DNA of 64,000 nt, from the NCBI GenBank assembly GCA_947579665.1, contig OX388343.1:98151657-98215656 (forward strand), in the 5' to 3' direction. The notes below the pieces were generated by a model. It did no database searches. It was not told the DNA's origin and saw only the letters and a list, made by a program, of their open reading frames with translations. The stretch's first letter is position 1; the number at the start of each line of letters is the position of its first letter. Made by a program: the position numbers and the translations under genes. The DNA is from Sympetrum striolatum. Lineage: Eukaryota > Arthropoda > Insecta > Odonata > Libellulidae. Below are positions 13,263 to 24,235 of the stretch, piece by piece.

Positions 13263-13335
13263 TGGTCGGGTAGCCTAGATAGTTAAGACAGCCTCCCGGT
13301 TAGAGGAAGATCCCGGGTTCGTTTCCCGGCCCTGT
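13263..13335 (+). mobile_element. tRNA-derived SINE head
   Basis: Shows a split Pol III promoter. The A-box-like TAGCCTAGATAG starts at 13271 and the B box GGTTCGTTTCC is at 13316-13326. The distance is right for a tRNA gene, with CCCGGGTTCGTTTCCCGG forming a T-arm. The acceptor ends do not pair well and a body continues past 13335, so this is a SINE and not a functional tRNA. The right end of the body is not defined. Confidence 0.65.
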
Positions 13336-13646
13336 CAGACTTTTTCAAGTCCATTTTTCCTTGAAGAAATTATTTTGTGACAAATCTTAACATGGAAAAA
13401 AATAATTTTCTCAGAGAGGTGTTTCTTACCTCACAATCTGATCAGAATTTTCTGGCACCAAACTTATAATACCTTTTGATAGAAATAATAGAGCGATGTA
13501 TGGCATAAATTAGCTAATTATGAATATAAAGAAAAGAAGGAATGGAAAACTAACTTCTGTGACAGGTGAAAATAATGCAATGGACTCAAATTGGGAGAAC
13601 TAGCCACCAAAAAAAATTAACTTTACAAAACATAACATTAATTTTT

Positions 13647-14305
13647 ACTTTCTTCCTATACGTAGTATAAAGAAAGTATTGTATTCGAAAAATGTCGACC
13701 TACAGATCTCGACGGAAATAGATGTTTTGGGGCCCATAGAGTTCGTTTTCGATATTTTCCCAAACATATCTGTCTGTGGTAAAAAAGTTTGTGGGCACTC
13801 CATCTTAAAAAGTAATTATCTAATCATTTCCAAAATTCATATTTAGTATTTTCCTAACAATGCCAAGAGTTGATTAGTTTTTTATGAATATCGCTTAACA
13901 ACCGGAACAAAACATTGTTTCTTTAATATCTCTGTCAGAAGGCAATGTAGGAATATACAATTACATACAAAAGTTATAGATAATGTACAGTACTACAACT
14001 TTTGTATGAAACATTTTTTCGTAACACTGATTGTTTAGGAGTTATTCTTGAATAATGGTTAACCAGAAGTAGTTGTTTATCCAGAAATGGAAGTTTTTCA
14101 TACATATCTCTGTCAGAATGCAATGTAGGTATACACAATTATGTACAAAAGTTATAGATAATGTATTTTACTACAACTTTTGTATGAAACATTTTTCTGT
14201 AACACTTATTGTTTTGGAGGTATTTATATATTACCGGCATAGGCTTCTGTTTTCAATAAATATGGAGAAAGTCATGTGTTGGCCACATCAGATTTTTACT
14301 TAGTT
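13647..14305. repeat. Non-coding dispersed repeat with internal tandem units, copy 1
   Basis: The same family recurs inverted at 45725-46388 and 63211-64000. One end is a near-palindrome, ACTTTCTTCCTATAC..GTATAAAGAAAGT. Two or three internal units contain TCTCTGTCAGAANGCAATGTAGG, ACAAAAGTTATAGATAATGTA and TACAACTTTTGTATGAAACATTTTT. The other end reads GGAGAAAGTCATGTGTTGGCCACATCAGA. No protein is encoded. Confidence 0.8.
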
Positions 14306-14384
14306 AATTTATAGAGCTCAAAACCATAATTTTGTAATAGCATGTAATTTTGTTCATAGCTTTCTCATGAAGTAAGCATTGATA

Positions 14385-14668
14385 AATATTGATTACTTTT
14401 TTCCTGACTTGACCAAATTGTAGCACTGCTTTGAACAAATAGTTTTCACCTCTATCATTTTCTAGAATAAATATATCATTTATGCTTTAACTAAAAAATT
14501 TTCAAAACCCAAAAATTATAATTTGTGAATTTGGGTTCTATCATTTTATTAAATATAATTGGAAAATTTATGAAACTACCCTCCTGAGAATACAAGAATA
14601 GTTGTCAAACAGTCCAGAAGGATGCTGCTGCGGGAGGAAAGAATGACCCTCAACATCCTCCAGTCAGG
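14385..14668. repeat. Right arm of the 3.1-kb inverted-repeat-bounded segment
   Basis: Reverse-complement partner of 11528-11830. Confidence 0.7.
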
Positions 14669-14838
14669 TCCTGCTTGTAGCTCTTCTTGAGTTTGAAGGT
14701 GGTAGGGTAAAACATCTTTTAAATGAAAATTGAAACAGTCAAGTGATATTTTCTTTATTTGTCGCTGGGGAAATAAATTTGGAGTACAGCCATTAATAAA
14801 TCAGAGTTTTAAAAGACTTACTTCAGCTATCTTTGTCA

Positions 14839-15002
14839 GCACTGTGCACCTCGTTGCCACCAGTTTTGCAGAAGCAACAGAAGGCCCCAATTACCAACTT
14901 AGAAAGTCTTTGGATAATTTAAATTTTCCAAAGACTTTTTAAGTTGGTAATCGGAGCCTTCTGTTGCTTCTGCAAAACTGGTGGCAACAAGGTGCAGAGT
15001 GC
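14839..15002. repeat. Long hairpin: 76-bp arms, 12-bp loop
   Basis: Left arm 14839-14914 and right arm 14927-15002 are reverse complements with 5 mismatches by eye. The centre is CACCAGTTTTGCAGAAGCA and the loop is TAATTTAAATTT. It could be a foldback MITE or the source of a hairpin RNA. It lies between the inverted-repeat segment and the possible exon at 15061. Confidence 0.85.
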
Positions 15003-15060
15003 AGACTAAGATGGTTAGTGGTGATATTATAAACCTCTTACCTCTAATTTACATTCAACC

Positions 15061-15237
15061 TTAATGGAAATAGGTACAGCAGGTTGCCAGCTCTACGACA
15101 ATGCCCTGGGCTGCTGCAGCTGAGGCTGGACTGAGTGCTGTTGTCATCCCAATCCTGTCCATTGGTGCAGGTTGGCGATAGCCCTGGAAGCACTCTGGAT
15201 GTTGAGGATAAGTCTCCATGGCAGTTTTCCTGCACTC
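15061..15237 (-). CDS. Possible terminal exon, unrecognised protein
   Basis: On the minus strand a good splice acceptor (TTTTTGTTCACAG) ends at 15238. It is followed by a 58-codon frame to a TAA at 15061-15063. The frame reads METYPQHPECF, GYRQPAPMDR and ALSPASAAAAQGI, then ELATCCTYFH at its end. GC content and codon use stand out from the AT-rich surroundings. I do not recognise the protein and no upstream exon was found. Tigger starts only 19 bp upstream of the acceptor side (15256), so any gene here is interrupted. It could be a host exon, a gene relic or chance. Confidence 0.35.
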   Translation of the reverse strand, partial: ECRKTAMETYPQHPECFQGYRQPAPMDRIGMTTALSPASAAAAQGIVVELATCCTYFH

Positions 15238-15255
15238 CTGTGAACAAAAAGTGTA

Positions 15256-16625
15256 CAGTAGTACCTCTTACTACGAGTGTTCCATACTACTAGCTGACAC
15301 TCGGCCGAAATATTGACTCTTAAGACGAGCGAAATTTCTTACTACGAGCGCACGGGTATAATCGTATCCTGCTTGTTGGCGCTGTCTAATAAGTTTGAGG
15401 ACGAGCTACCAGGGCTACCAAGGACCCGATGGTCAGCTCGATACAAAATCCCTTTTATAAGTTGCTTACGTTGGTCACTTTGGTAAACGAGCCAAAACAA
15501 AGCAAGATGTGGAGCTCAATGCTGATAAGACCAAATCAAAATTCTGTTTGGATCACCCTGTCGTCGCTCACTCAGTTCACGTTTTGAAATTGTAGGAAAA
15601 GCATTTCTGAATTGTATTCTGGCGAATATTTGTGTTTTTTTGCATTGTATTCTGTAACTTCTACATTAGCCATGGGACCTAAGAATCGTAGTGTAAAGGA
15701 GAGTAGTGATAAGAAGAAAAAGCTTATCACGATCAATATTAAGAAGGAAATTATCGAAAAATATGAACAAGGAGTGCGTGTTGCGGATTTGGCGCGCCAA
15801 TACAAAAGGAGTACGTCGACGATGTGCACCATTTTGAAGAAAAAGAAGGAGATAAAGGCATTGTCGTCATAGACGGGTGTGGCAATGCTGTCGAAGAAGC
15901 AGACAGTTGTGAACGAGGAGATGGAAAAATTGCTTCTGATTTGGTTGAACGAGAAGGAACTCGCAGGTGATACTGAGGACATCATCTGCGAGAAGGCACG
16001 ATTATCGTACGACGATCTTTACAAGAAGTCTCCTGGAACGTCATTGGAAGAACCTGCGGATACTGTGGAACTTTTCAATGCCGGTCGAGGCTGATTTGAA
16101 AAATTCAAGCGGAGAACTGGCATCCACAGCGTACTACGACATGGTGAGGCAGCCAGTGCGGTACCAAGGCGGCTGAATCGTTCGTTAAAGACTTCACCGA
16201 ATTCATCGCGTCGCAGGGCTACGTCTCACAGCAGGTTTTTCACTGTAATGAGACAGGCCTGCTTTGGAAGAAGATGCGGAGACGAACGATCATCACCGCC
16301 GAGGTGAAGAAGTTGCCAGGCCATAAGCCAATGAAGGATAGGCTGACGCTTGCTTTTTGCGCTAACACCAGTGGGGACTGTAAAATCAAGCCTCTTCTGG
16401 CTCATAAGATAATTAAGGAGAAGCTACTAGTGATGTGAAGGGCTAACATGAAGGCCTGGATCACCAGGCAATTAACAATCGAGTGGATAAACACTGCCTT
16501 CGGTCCGGCTGTAAAGACATTCCTACTTGAACAAGGCCTTCCTCTCAAGGCCCTCCTCATGCTTGATAATGCCCCGGGACACCCTCCGAACCATGAACCT
16601 CCGAACTATGTGCAAGTTACATAGC
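15256..16625 (+). mobile_element. Tigger/pogo-type DNA transposon, 3' truncated
   Basis: Begins after a TA dinucleotide (15254-15255) with CAGTAGTACCTCTTACTACG, the typical Tigger terminal sequence. The 12-mer TCTTACTACGAG occurs twice in the end region (15266-15277 and 15337-15348) and is a candidate transposase-binding repeat. A broken transposase follows. No matching right end was found; recognisable sequence stops at about 16625. Confidence 0.85.
15672..16612 (+). pseudogene. Tigger-like transposase, inactivated
   Basis: Starts with MGPKNRSVK and a CENP-B/psq helix-turn-helix (KKEIIEKYEQGVRVADLARQ). A stop at about 15870 is followed by the second HTH (EEMEKLLLIWLNEKELAGD, then ICEKA). 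After frameshifts come FEKFKRRTGIHS and the DDE domain: QVFHCNETGL, KKLPGHKPMKDRLTL, KAWITRQL, FGPAVKTFLLEQ and LMLDNAPGHPP. The first catalytic Asp is Asn (CNETG where the family has CDETG). There is an in-frame TGA before RANMKAW, and the third catalytic residue is lost with the truncation. The copy cannot be active. Confidence 0.9.
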
Positions 16626-17724
16626 ATTATTTCTTTGTAGCATGGAGACATTCCACAGCTTTACAGAAATTCACTTTGAAATACCTATATGCAAATCACA
16701 TCTAAATCACCCTAAAAATTGAAAATTTTAAGATATGCAGTAATAGCCATAAGATCATAATTCTTTGGAAAGCTACATCCAAAAAGTTGAAATTTAAATC
16801 AATTCTTACAGCATATAAAAATCAATTAATTAAATAAGAATGAAGTTAGCCAGCATATGAATTATCTCTATATGTATGGAAGGATTAAATTAATAATTAT
16901 TATCAATTGTAATTAAATTGAAAATGTGGAAGAAATAATTTATGCATAAAGTAGCAAATAATTAAATTAAAAATACAGCATCAAATCAATCGAAATCAAT
17001 ATTTCAAAAGATTAATTGGTGCTAAATGAAATGGTGGGAGATGTCTAAGTCTCTTCTCTGATAACAGACCTAAGTTCAGTCAAAACCTTCAAAAAGCAAA
17101 ATGCAGTAAAATCTAAAGAATACCAGACCTGTATTATAGTGTTTCCCATCTTATGAATTCCCTCAAGACAGCTAAGTCGTACAATGATACTTTTTGATGT
17201 AATTTAATATTTCACAAACACTTAGTTTTCTGAACAATAGCCATGAAACTTTTGGAAGTTCAATATGCTACTAACCAAAATATAAGGAAGATGCAAAGCA
17301 AGAAACAACTTCATATTTGAGTGTAGTGATGGCTCAAGTAATTTTGATATTTTAATTGCAACCCTTCCAATAGATGATTGATTTCTATTGTTTATAAAAT
17401 TGAAACAAGTAAATTTTCTGGCTGCAATATTTTATGGAGGGATTTTTAATAAATATACAAAACTAAAATAGGAGAGATACTTTTTTATAAACGTCCCTGC
17501 AAGTAGAGAACCACTGCATTTGTTTCATTCATAAGGAAAATGCTAAGCAATAAATGTGAATGCAATAACAAGGATACATAAAAATAATGAAAAATTTGCT
17601 TACCTGAGGATATTTACGGTGGCTTTCCTTCAAATCTGAGATGATTCTGGAATTCAGGAGAGGCTTCATGGCAACGGAAAAGAGATGAAGTCTAACAGAG
17701 GCACGGGCATGCAGCTAGTTCTCT
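16626..17724. other. AT-rich stretch, no recognised feature
   Basis: Very AT-rich, with stops in all frames. Nothing convincing on either strand. Confidence 0.45.
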
Positions 17725-19560
17725 TCTAACAAGGAACATTAACGGAGTGTTACTCACCGATTTCATTCAAACTCGGTAGATTCAGAGCTGATGGTGAAAA
17801 AATAAAATCTGTGAAATCATTCGTTCCCTCGTGACCTAGGAGCCGAGATAATCGAGGTCAAAAATTGCAAACTGACCACCCGGGCCCCTCGCTAAGACGC
17901 CGTACTCCTAGATGCGGATACCGGGCGGGAGTGCCGTCGCATGCGGTCGCCGCGAAAACGAAACGCGGTCGGAAATTCGAATGGTTTTCGGTGGTTTTCA
18001 TTCTACAATTTGTAAAGAATGAAATAAATTTCGATTACATGGATTCAAATTTGATTTGTATTTACTTCGTATTTTTATACACTAAAGTGAATTTTTTCAA
18101 AAAATCTTTGAAACACAGATTAAGTTCACTGTGAGCATTCACTTTATGAAGGTTGTATTCCCACATACAGTTTCGTCTTATACATTTTCGCATCGACTTT
18201 CATAAATATTTTCATTAAAACAATGCTGCACCGGAGTGAGAAGAGAGTCGGGGTGCTGCTCTATATATCCTGCTTTGAACCACACGCACTTAATAAAATT
18301 ATTAAATCTGGGGCCTGGAATTGAAAATGCGTAAGGGATTGTAATTTTAGGATACTATCCCTCTGAAAAAGGGAAATGTCTAGTTGATCTAACAGCACTC
18401 GATCAGAAACCTTCCGCACGAAGTCTTTCCAAATTCTAAAAAAATATATATCCAGTGGCTGAATAAGTCCCGTGGTCTTTGGAGGAATCACTTTAATGCC
18501 CACGAACTTATTTTGCGGTTTCACTTTTTCTATGAATTCCCGATCCTTGTAGGATCCCCAGGAATCTACTAAAAGAATATACCTGTCTTTCATGTACGGG
18601 AAAGAACAAATTTAAATAATCCTGCATTAAAATATTTTTTGTTAACAGGCCAGAGGTCGACGCCATGACATAGATATTTAAAACTTTAAAGATGCTTACA
18701 TTTTTGGAAATAAACCATCTTTCTCCTGTAAACAGATCAGAAGAGGGGATAGAAGTTCACCCTCTACCGATTTTGTTGGTTGGATCGTATAAGAGTGTAT
18801 AGTTGCATGTATAGACTGGGCGACTGATTCCACTGTATTTGCACCTCAAAATTCTGTCGTACGGCCGGAATGAACTTCTTTTTTAAAACTGCTCTGATCG
18901 GTATTTAGCTCTTGCGATGCGCCACTTTCTCGGATCACACGCCTCACTTCTTCCACGAATTTCTTGGATTTTTCGATAATAGAGTGTTGTTCCAAAGAAT
19001 ATTTGTTAGAAACAACCTTTGTCACTTTCCTTGAAACTATCTTATTGGCCCTTTTTCATTTTCGTAGCCAGACAGATGTTGCTTTAAAATTAGGGATACT
19101 TTGTTCCATTTTTTTATTTCCTTCCAGTGCCCACCTACGTAAGTCTCTGTCATGAACGATTAAGTGCTGATCTTTAGCTGCGTTGAAGAAGAAAAGAAGA
19201 CCAGAGCGGATTATTTTAAACTTTTCTTTCAACGAACCAGCTTCCATAATCTACTTTTCGTAGCGATGTAACAGCATCCTGCTGGTTACGAAACTGAAGT
19301 TGTGCCGAACTGTATCCAACTTCAATGGCCCTTTCTTCCCAGACTTCCAAAAGTCAACAGCCATTCTCTTCTGATGCATCGATGGTTCTGGTTTCCTTTT
19401 CTTAATGGGGGAAGCTTCATAAGACGTTGAAGATGAAGGAGAAGTAGGAGATGTATCATCTTGTTCTCCCTGGGACTCACTGCTGATGTCTTCTTCAACT
19501 GTCTCATCTCTTCCATTACCCAAGTCAAACAACAAATCTTCTTCGATATCACAAAATATT
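17725..19560 (-). mobile_element. DDE transposon copy 1, minus orientation
   Basis: Carries the broken transposase described at 18261-19535. Its 3' part (17725-18500) is repeated in inverted orientation at 20112-20885. Shared terminal landmarks are ACAAGGAACATTAACGGAG, CTCACCGATTTCATTCAAAC and CCACCCGGGCCCC. Identity between the two is high by eye, with a few substitutions. Confidence 0.75.
18261..19535 (-). pseudogene. CENP-B-type HTH/DDE transposase, inactivated
   Basis: Reading on the minus strand, the N-terminal part (19251-19535) ends KRMAVDFWKSGKKGP and LLHRYEK. An in-frame TAG follows. The same frame then continues with SLKEKFKIIRSG, DRDLRRWALEGNKKM and FKATSVWLRK, a CENPB-type DNA-binding region. 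Later pieces in other frames read SNKYSLEQHS, ELNTDQSSF and ATIHSYTIQP. The C-terminal piece (18261-18593) has LLVDSWGSYKDREFIEK and IPPKTTGLIQPLDIYFFRIW, which parallel the second catalytic Asp and the PP.TT..QP.D motif of pogo-like transposases. Several frameshifts and stops make it a pseudogene. The exact family is uncertain. Confidence 0.8.
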
Positions 19561-20111
19561 CGTCTCCTTTAAGGCAGGACTTACTCTAATTACTTATTAT
19601 TATTAATTACAGGAGTTCTTGTAATTAATGATTTAAGGATCCAGTTTAATTGTGATTCACCAAAATATTGACACGAGGGAAACAAAATAATGTAATTTAC
19701 TTGTATACGAATTATTGATCTAACTCGTGAAATACGTACGTGCTAACCTTTCTACAAGATCCATTTCCTTCTCCATTGGTTCCGAATACGTAGTTGCCGA
19801 GGTAAATTCTTTTCCCTACAATTTTAAAACGTTCCGTACATTTATCGCCATTACGATGTATGGTGTAGAAAATGATAGAAAACCATCCGATCAAAAGTCC
19901 AATAGAAAAAATGACTAGAAGAAAAATGACCGAAAGCTATACGCGATGAGTTTCGACAGCAACGAGTGAAGTCGTGGGTGTCCGAGCAATCCGTGAACCA
20001 AATTGGAAATGAACAAAATTTTCTAATCTTTTGAGAAAGGTGCGGTTTTTCCTTTCTTGTTTTCTCAGAATACCGGGGAATAAGAAAGGCTATTTACACA
20101 CCCACCGGTCA

Positions 20112-20885
20112 GTGATTAAATTGATTCCTCCAATGACCACAGGACTTATTCAGCCACTGGATATATATTTTTTTAGAATTTGGAAAGACTTCGTGTGGAA
20201 GGTTTCTGATCGAGTGCTGTTAGATCAACTAGACATTTCCCTTTTTCAGAGGGATAGTATCCTAAAATTACAATTCCTTACGCATTTTCAATTCCAGGCC
20301 CCAGATTTAATAATTTTATTAAGTGCGTGTGGTTCAAAGCAGGATATATAGAGCAGCACCCCGACTCTCTTCTCACTCCGGTGCAGCATTGTTTTAATGA
20401 AAATATTTATGAAAGTCGATGCGAAAATGTATAAGACGAAACTGTATGTGGGAATACAACCTTCATAAAGTGAATGCTCACAGTGAACTTAATCTGTGTT
20501 TCAAAGATTTTTTGAAAAAATTCACTTTTGTGTATAAAAATACGAAGTAAATACAAATCAAATTTGAATCCATGTAATCGAAATTTATTTCATTCTTTAC
20601 AAATTGTAGAATGAAAACCACCGAAAACCATTCGAATTTCCGACCGCGCTTCGTTTTCGCGGCGACCGCATGCGACGGCACTCCCGCCCGGTATCCGCGT
20701 CTAGGAGTACGGCGTCTTAGCAAGGGGCCCGGGTGGTCAGTTTGCAATTTTTGACCTCAAATATCTCGGCTCCTAGGTCACGAGGGAACGAATGATTTCA
20801 CAGATTTTATTTTTTCACCATCAGCTCTGAATCTACCGAGTTTGAATGAAATCGGTGAGTAACACTCCGTTAATGTTCCTTGTAA
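20112..20885 (+). mobile_element. DDE transposon copy 2, plus orientation, 5' truncated
   Basis: Contains only the C-terminal transposase piece (TTGLIQPLDIYFFRIWKDF, ending SACGSKQDI) and the 3' end. It is a reverse complement of 17725-18500. Small differences such as FVWKV against FVRKV show the two copies have diverged slightly. Confidence 0.75.
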
Positions 20886-21916
20886 GTTGCATCTGTGACA
20901 GATTATTCAACCCTGGTCTTAATGGGGTAGAATTTCACTCAGCAAAAAGACAGGAATATCTTGCACAATACCTGAGATAGAAAGAGTAAAAATGATATGA
21001 AAACAACAGTCAAATTAAGTAACTTAAAGTTTAATGAACAAAAATGAAAAAACATATACATTCATATATATCTTTAAATTTATCAAATATTTAAAAACAG
21101 TGGCCAATACATCATAATTAACCATTACTCCTTCAGAAATAGCAGAAAAAACAACTGAGATCAAATTCTTATAAAAGTCTTAAAGAGTTTTAAATATTTA
21201 TTAATTGAAAAAAGGAAAATAATTTTATCTACAATATATATAATCAAATTAAACTTCACAGATTTACCATGAAATGTAATAATTATCTTTTAGTTAAAAA
21301 TCAATAAATATGAGATCATAATTTAAAAATTATTATAAAAAATGATCTCACGCAGATATGGTTTACTAACAGTATTTGCAAGAATTTCCTTGCATTATTC
21401 AACTATTTTACCAAGGACAACGGAATGAATAAAATAAAAATTGTTAAAGCTACTGAAGCAAATATAGAAACAGTAACATTTATGCAAAAGAATAGATTAC
21501 CACAAATGTATCAACTACCAGAAAAAGAGAAAGCCCTAAGTGTCACTTGAGTCGATTACAGTAAAATATTGACAGAAGGACGTAGTGTATGTGTATATCT
21601 AGACACATACTTAGAAATAGCAAAAATTAAAATACAAAAAGTTGGAAGATTAAGTTAAGTAAGTTAGAATAAGTACAGAGAGCATTCAAGTGAATGACAA
21701 CAAGCCAGAAGCTGTTCTCTGAATTAACCTCAAGATATATTCAAATATACACTTTTGTACATAGGATTATCAAAATTAAAATAAACGAGGAAGAAATCAG
21801 CAACACATCTACATTATAGTCTATTCGAATGCTAGTATGACTTATGAATTAAAAAGTGAATATTAATTCACTCTGTAAATTCATATTAGTAGTGGATAAC
21901 TACTTCTCAAAGAAAA
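20886..21916. other. AT-rich stretch, no recognised feature
   Basis: No coding frame, RNA gene or repeat identified. Confidence 0.45.
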
Positions 21917-21956
21917 ATCTATTATATATAGATGCTTCTCCGGATTCATTCATGTA
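21917..21956. repeat. Terminal hairpin/TCCGGA module preceding copy B
   Basis: Contains ATATAGATGCTTCTCCGGAT followed by TCATTCATG. The same roughly 40-bp module occurs at 10866-10904, 23045-23082 and 24196-24236, always at a boundary of a B-box element. Confidence 0.75.
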
Positions 21957-23048
21957 TACGAGTAAAATGTTGCTTGCATACTGCAAGCAGATCGACAAAA
22001 CTATTTTCATGTCGGCATCATATCGGGAAGGCAGTCAAAAGAGAAAAAAAAGTATTGAAAATATTCTTAAAATTCACTGCAATTTAATCGTCTGGCATCG
22101 AACCTGGGTCTTAATGGTGAACTTACTATGCAGCACAACAGAAAATCACCATCTCTTACTTTGTGTGAAAATTCAAGCAGATATATTGGCTCCAACTGCC
22201 TCAAACGACGTCCTACTTTTCAATAATGTAAATGGCTCTCTGGATTCGAACTAAGGACGATCTAGGAAATTTAAAACACGTTTTTGAAATGTATCTATGT
22301 TCTCTATCTATATGCCTAATTTCATGTTTTAATATTATTGTGAAGGGGTTAAAATTAATTCTTAAAAATCGGATAATTTACTGATTGTAGAGACGCCTGG
22401 TGTCGAACCCAGGAAATATTGGTAGCTGTGAATGCACAGTATGACTTATTAGGACTTCATTTTATTTCATACGAATTTTAAAGTCTATATCATGCCGGGA
22501 AGTACCTAAAACTTTTTACTGTTATCTCCTTAAGAAATGCATGGAGGAATGTAAATGGCTCTCTGGGATCGAACCAAGGACCATCAGCGAATATGTAAAA
22601 TTTGATAATGGAATATATGTATGATCTCCAACCTCATGCCGAATTTCAAGTTTCCTTTCCATCGGGAAAGGGTCCAAAAAAAATCTTAAAAATCGCCACA
22701 ATGCATTTTAAACGGCCGATTTTTGCCTCGACCTAGCATCGAACCTAGGATATTTTTCGGGAAACTCATTTATGTTTTCGATAGATCATGACCATATATA
22801 TAGGCTCCATGAGTTTTGATTCTCTACCTATCCGGGAAATATTTTTTAAAAATTCCCGAAAATCACGGCAATGCATTTAAACGGGAAAAATCGGGACTTT
22901 GGAGTCCCCTGGAATCGAACCAATGACACTGAGGATCAAAATCGCAATTTTTCTGGTGGTTACACGTTATGGCCAATACGCCGTAAAAATTTCAGCTCAA
23001 TCACTCTTGTGGTTTTGGCTGTGAGTTTGTATCCTCTCTATATATCTA
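21957..23048 (-). mobile_element. B-box tandem element, copy B
   Basis: Same layout as copy A. It starts TACGAGTAAAATG and ends at the TATC-like run. Minus-strand B-box-like sites are at 22094-22104, 22242-22252 (last base changed), 22399-22409, 22565-22575, 22735-22745 and 22911-22921. Spacing is about 148-176 bp. Lies tail to tail with copy C across the shared terminal module at 23045-23082. Confidence 0.75.
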
Positions 23049-23082
23049 TTAAATATAGATGCTTCTCCGGATTCATTCAAGG

Positions 23083-24184
23083 ATATAGATAGATAGATAG
23101 ATAGATAGGATACTAATTCACAGCCTAAACTAGAAGCGTCATCGACTTGAAATTTTTACGACGTATTGGCCATAACGTATAACCTCCAGAAAAATTGCGA
23201 TTTTGAACCTCAGTGTCATAGGTTCGATTCCAGAGGACCCCAAAGTCGCGATTTTCCCCATAAGAATACATGGCGGGGATTTTCGAAAATTTTTTTGAGG
23301 CACTTTCCGGAAAAGGAGAGAGTTGAAATTCGAGGGATCGCTAGAAGCCGTGCATATTCAACGAAAATCAAAAAGACATCGCCGAATATGGTCCATGGTT
23401 CGATGCTAGGTCGGGGCAAAAATCGGCCGTTTAAAATGCATTGCGGCGATTTTGAAAAATTTTTTTGGATCCTTTCCCGATAACATGGATACTTGAAACT
23501 CAGCACGTCGATAGATATCATAAATATATTTCGTAATCAAATTTTACATGTTCGCAGATGGTCCTTGGTTCGATCCCAGAGGACCATTTGCACTTCTCAA
23601 TGCATTCCTTATGGAGATAACGGAAACAAAATTAAGGTACTTCCCGGCATGCTATCGACTTCAAACTTTGCAAGATACAAGAAAAAGTCTTTACAAATCA
23701 AACTGTGCATTCACAGCTCACAATATTTCCTGGGTTCGACACCAGGTGTCTCTGCAATCAGAAGTTGATCCGATTTTTAGGAATTATTTGGAAACCTTTC
23801 CCAATAATATAGAAATTTGAAATTCTGCATATAGATAGAAATCATAAATAACTTTCAGAAATATCTTTTAGATTTCCAAGATCGTCCTTGGTTCGAATCC
23901 AGAGAGCCATTTACATTCGTGATAATTAGAACGTCTTTTGAGGCAGTTGTAGCCAATATTTCTGCTTGAATTTTCACACATGGTTAGAGATGATGATCTT
24001 CTATTGTGCTGCGTAGTTAGTTCACCAGTAAGACCCGGGTTCGATGCCAGACGATGAAATTTTAGCGAATTTTAAGAAAAATTTCAATCCTTTTTTTTTT
24101 CTTTTGAGGAGCGTTCCGAAATATGCCGATATGAAATTAGTATTGCCGATCTGCTTGCAGTATGCAAGCTACATTTCACTCGTA
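23083..24184 (+). mobile_element. B-box tandem element, copy C
   Basis: Starts with a (GATA)n run (23083-23107), then GGCCATAACGT (partial A-box-like). B boxes on the plus strand are at 23221-23231 (GGTTCGATTCC), 23397-23407, 23567-23577, 23733-23743, 23890-23900 and 24038-24048. A T-rich run follows the last B box, and the element ends CACTCGTA at 24184. Modules share ATGCATT, TTTCCCGATAACATGG-like and CATAAATA stretches. Confidence 0.75.
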
Positions 24185-24235
24185 TATATATATATATGGA
24201 TACATGAATGAATCCGGAGAAGCATCTATATTCAT

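Noticed and set aside
15572..15985. 137-codon minus-strand frame
   Set aside because: Antisense shadow of the Tigger transposase; no motifs of its own.
17865..18134. 89-codon frame also present at 20478-20747
   Set aside because: It is the non-coding 3' end of an inverted transposon pair; no protein motifs.
21856..22254. 132-codon plus-strand frame
   Set aside because: Runs across the end of B-box element copy B; composition follows the repeat.
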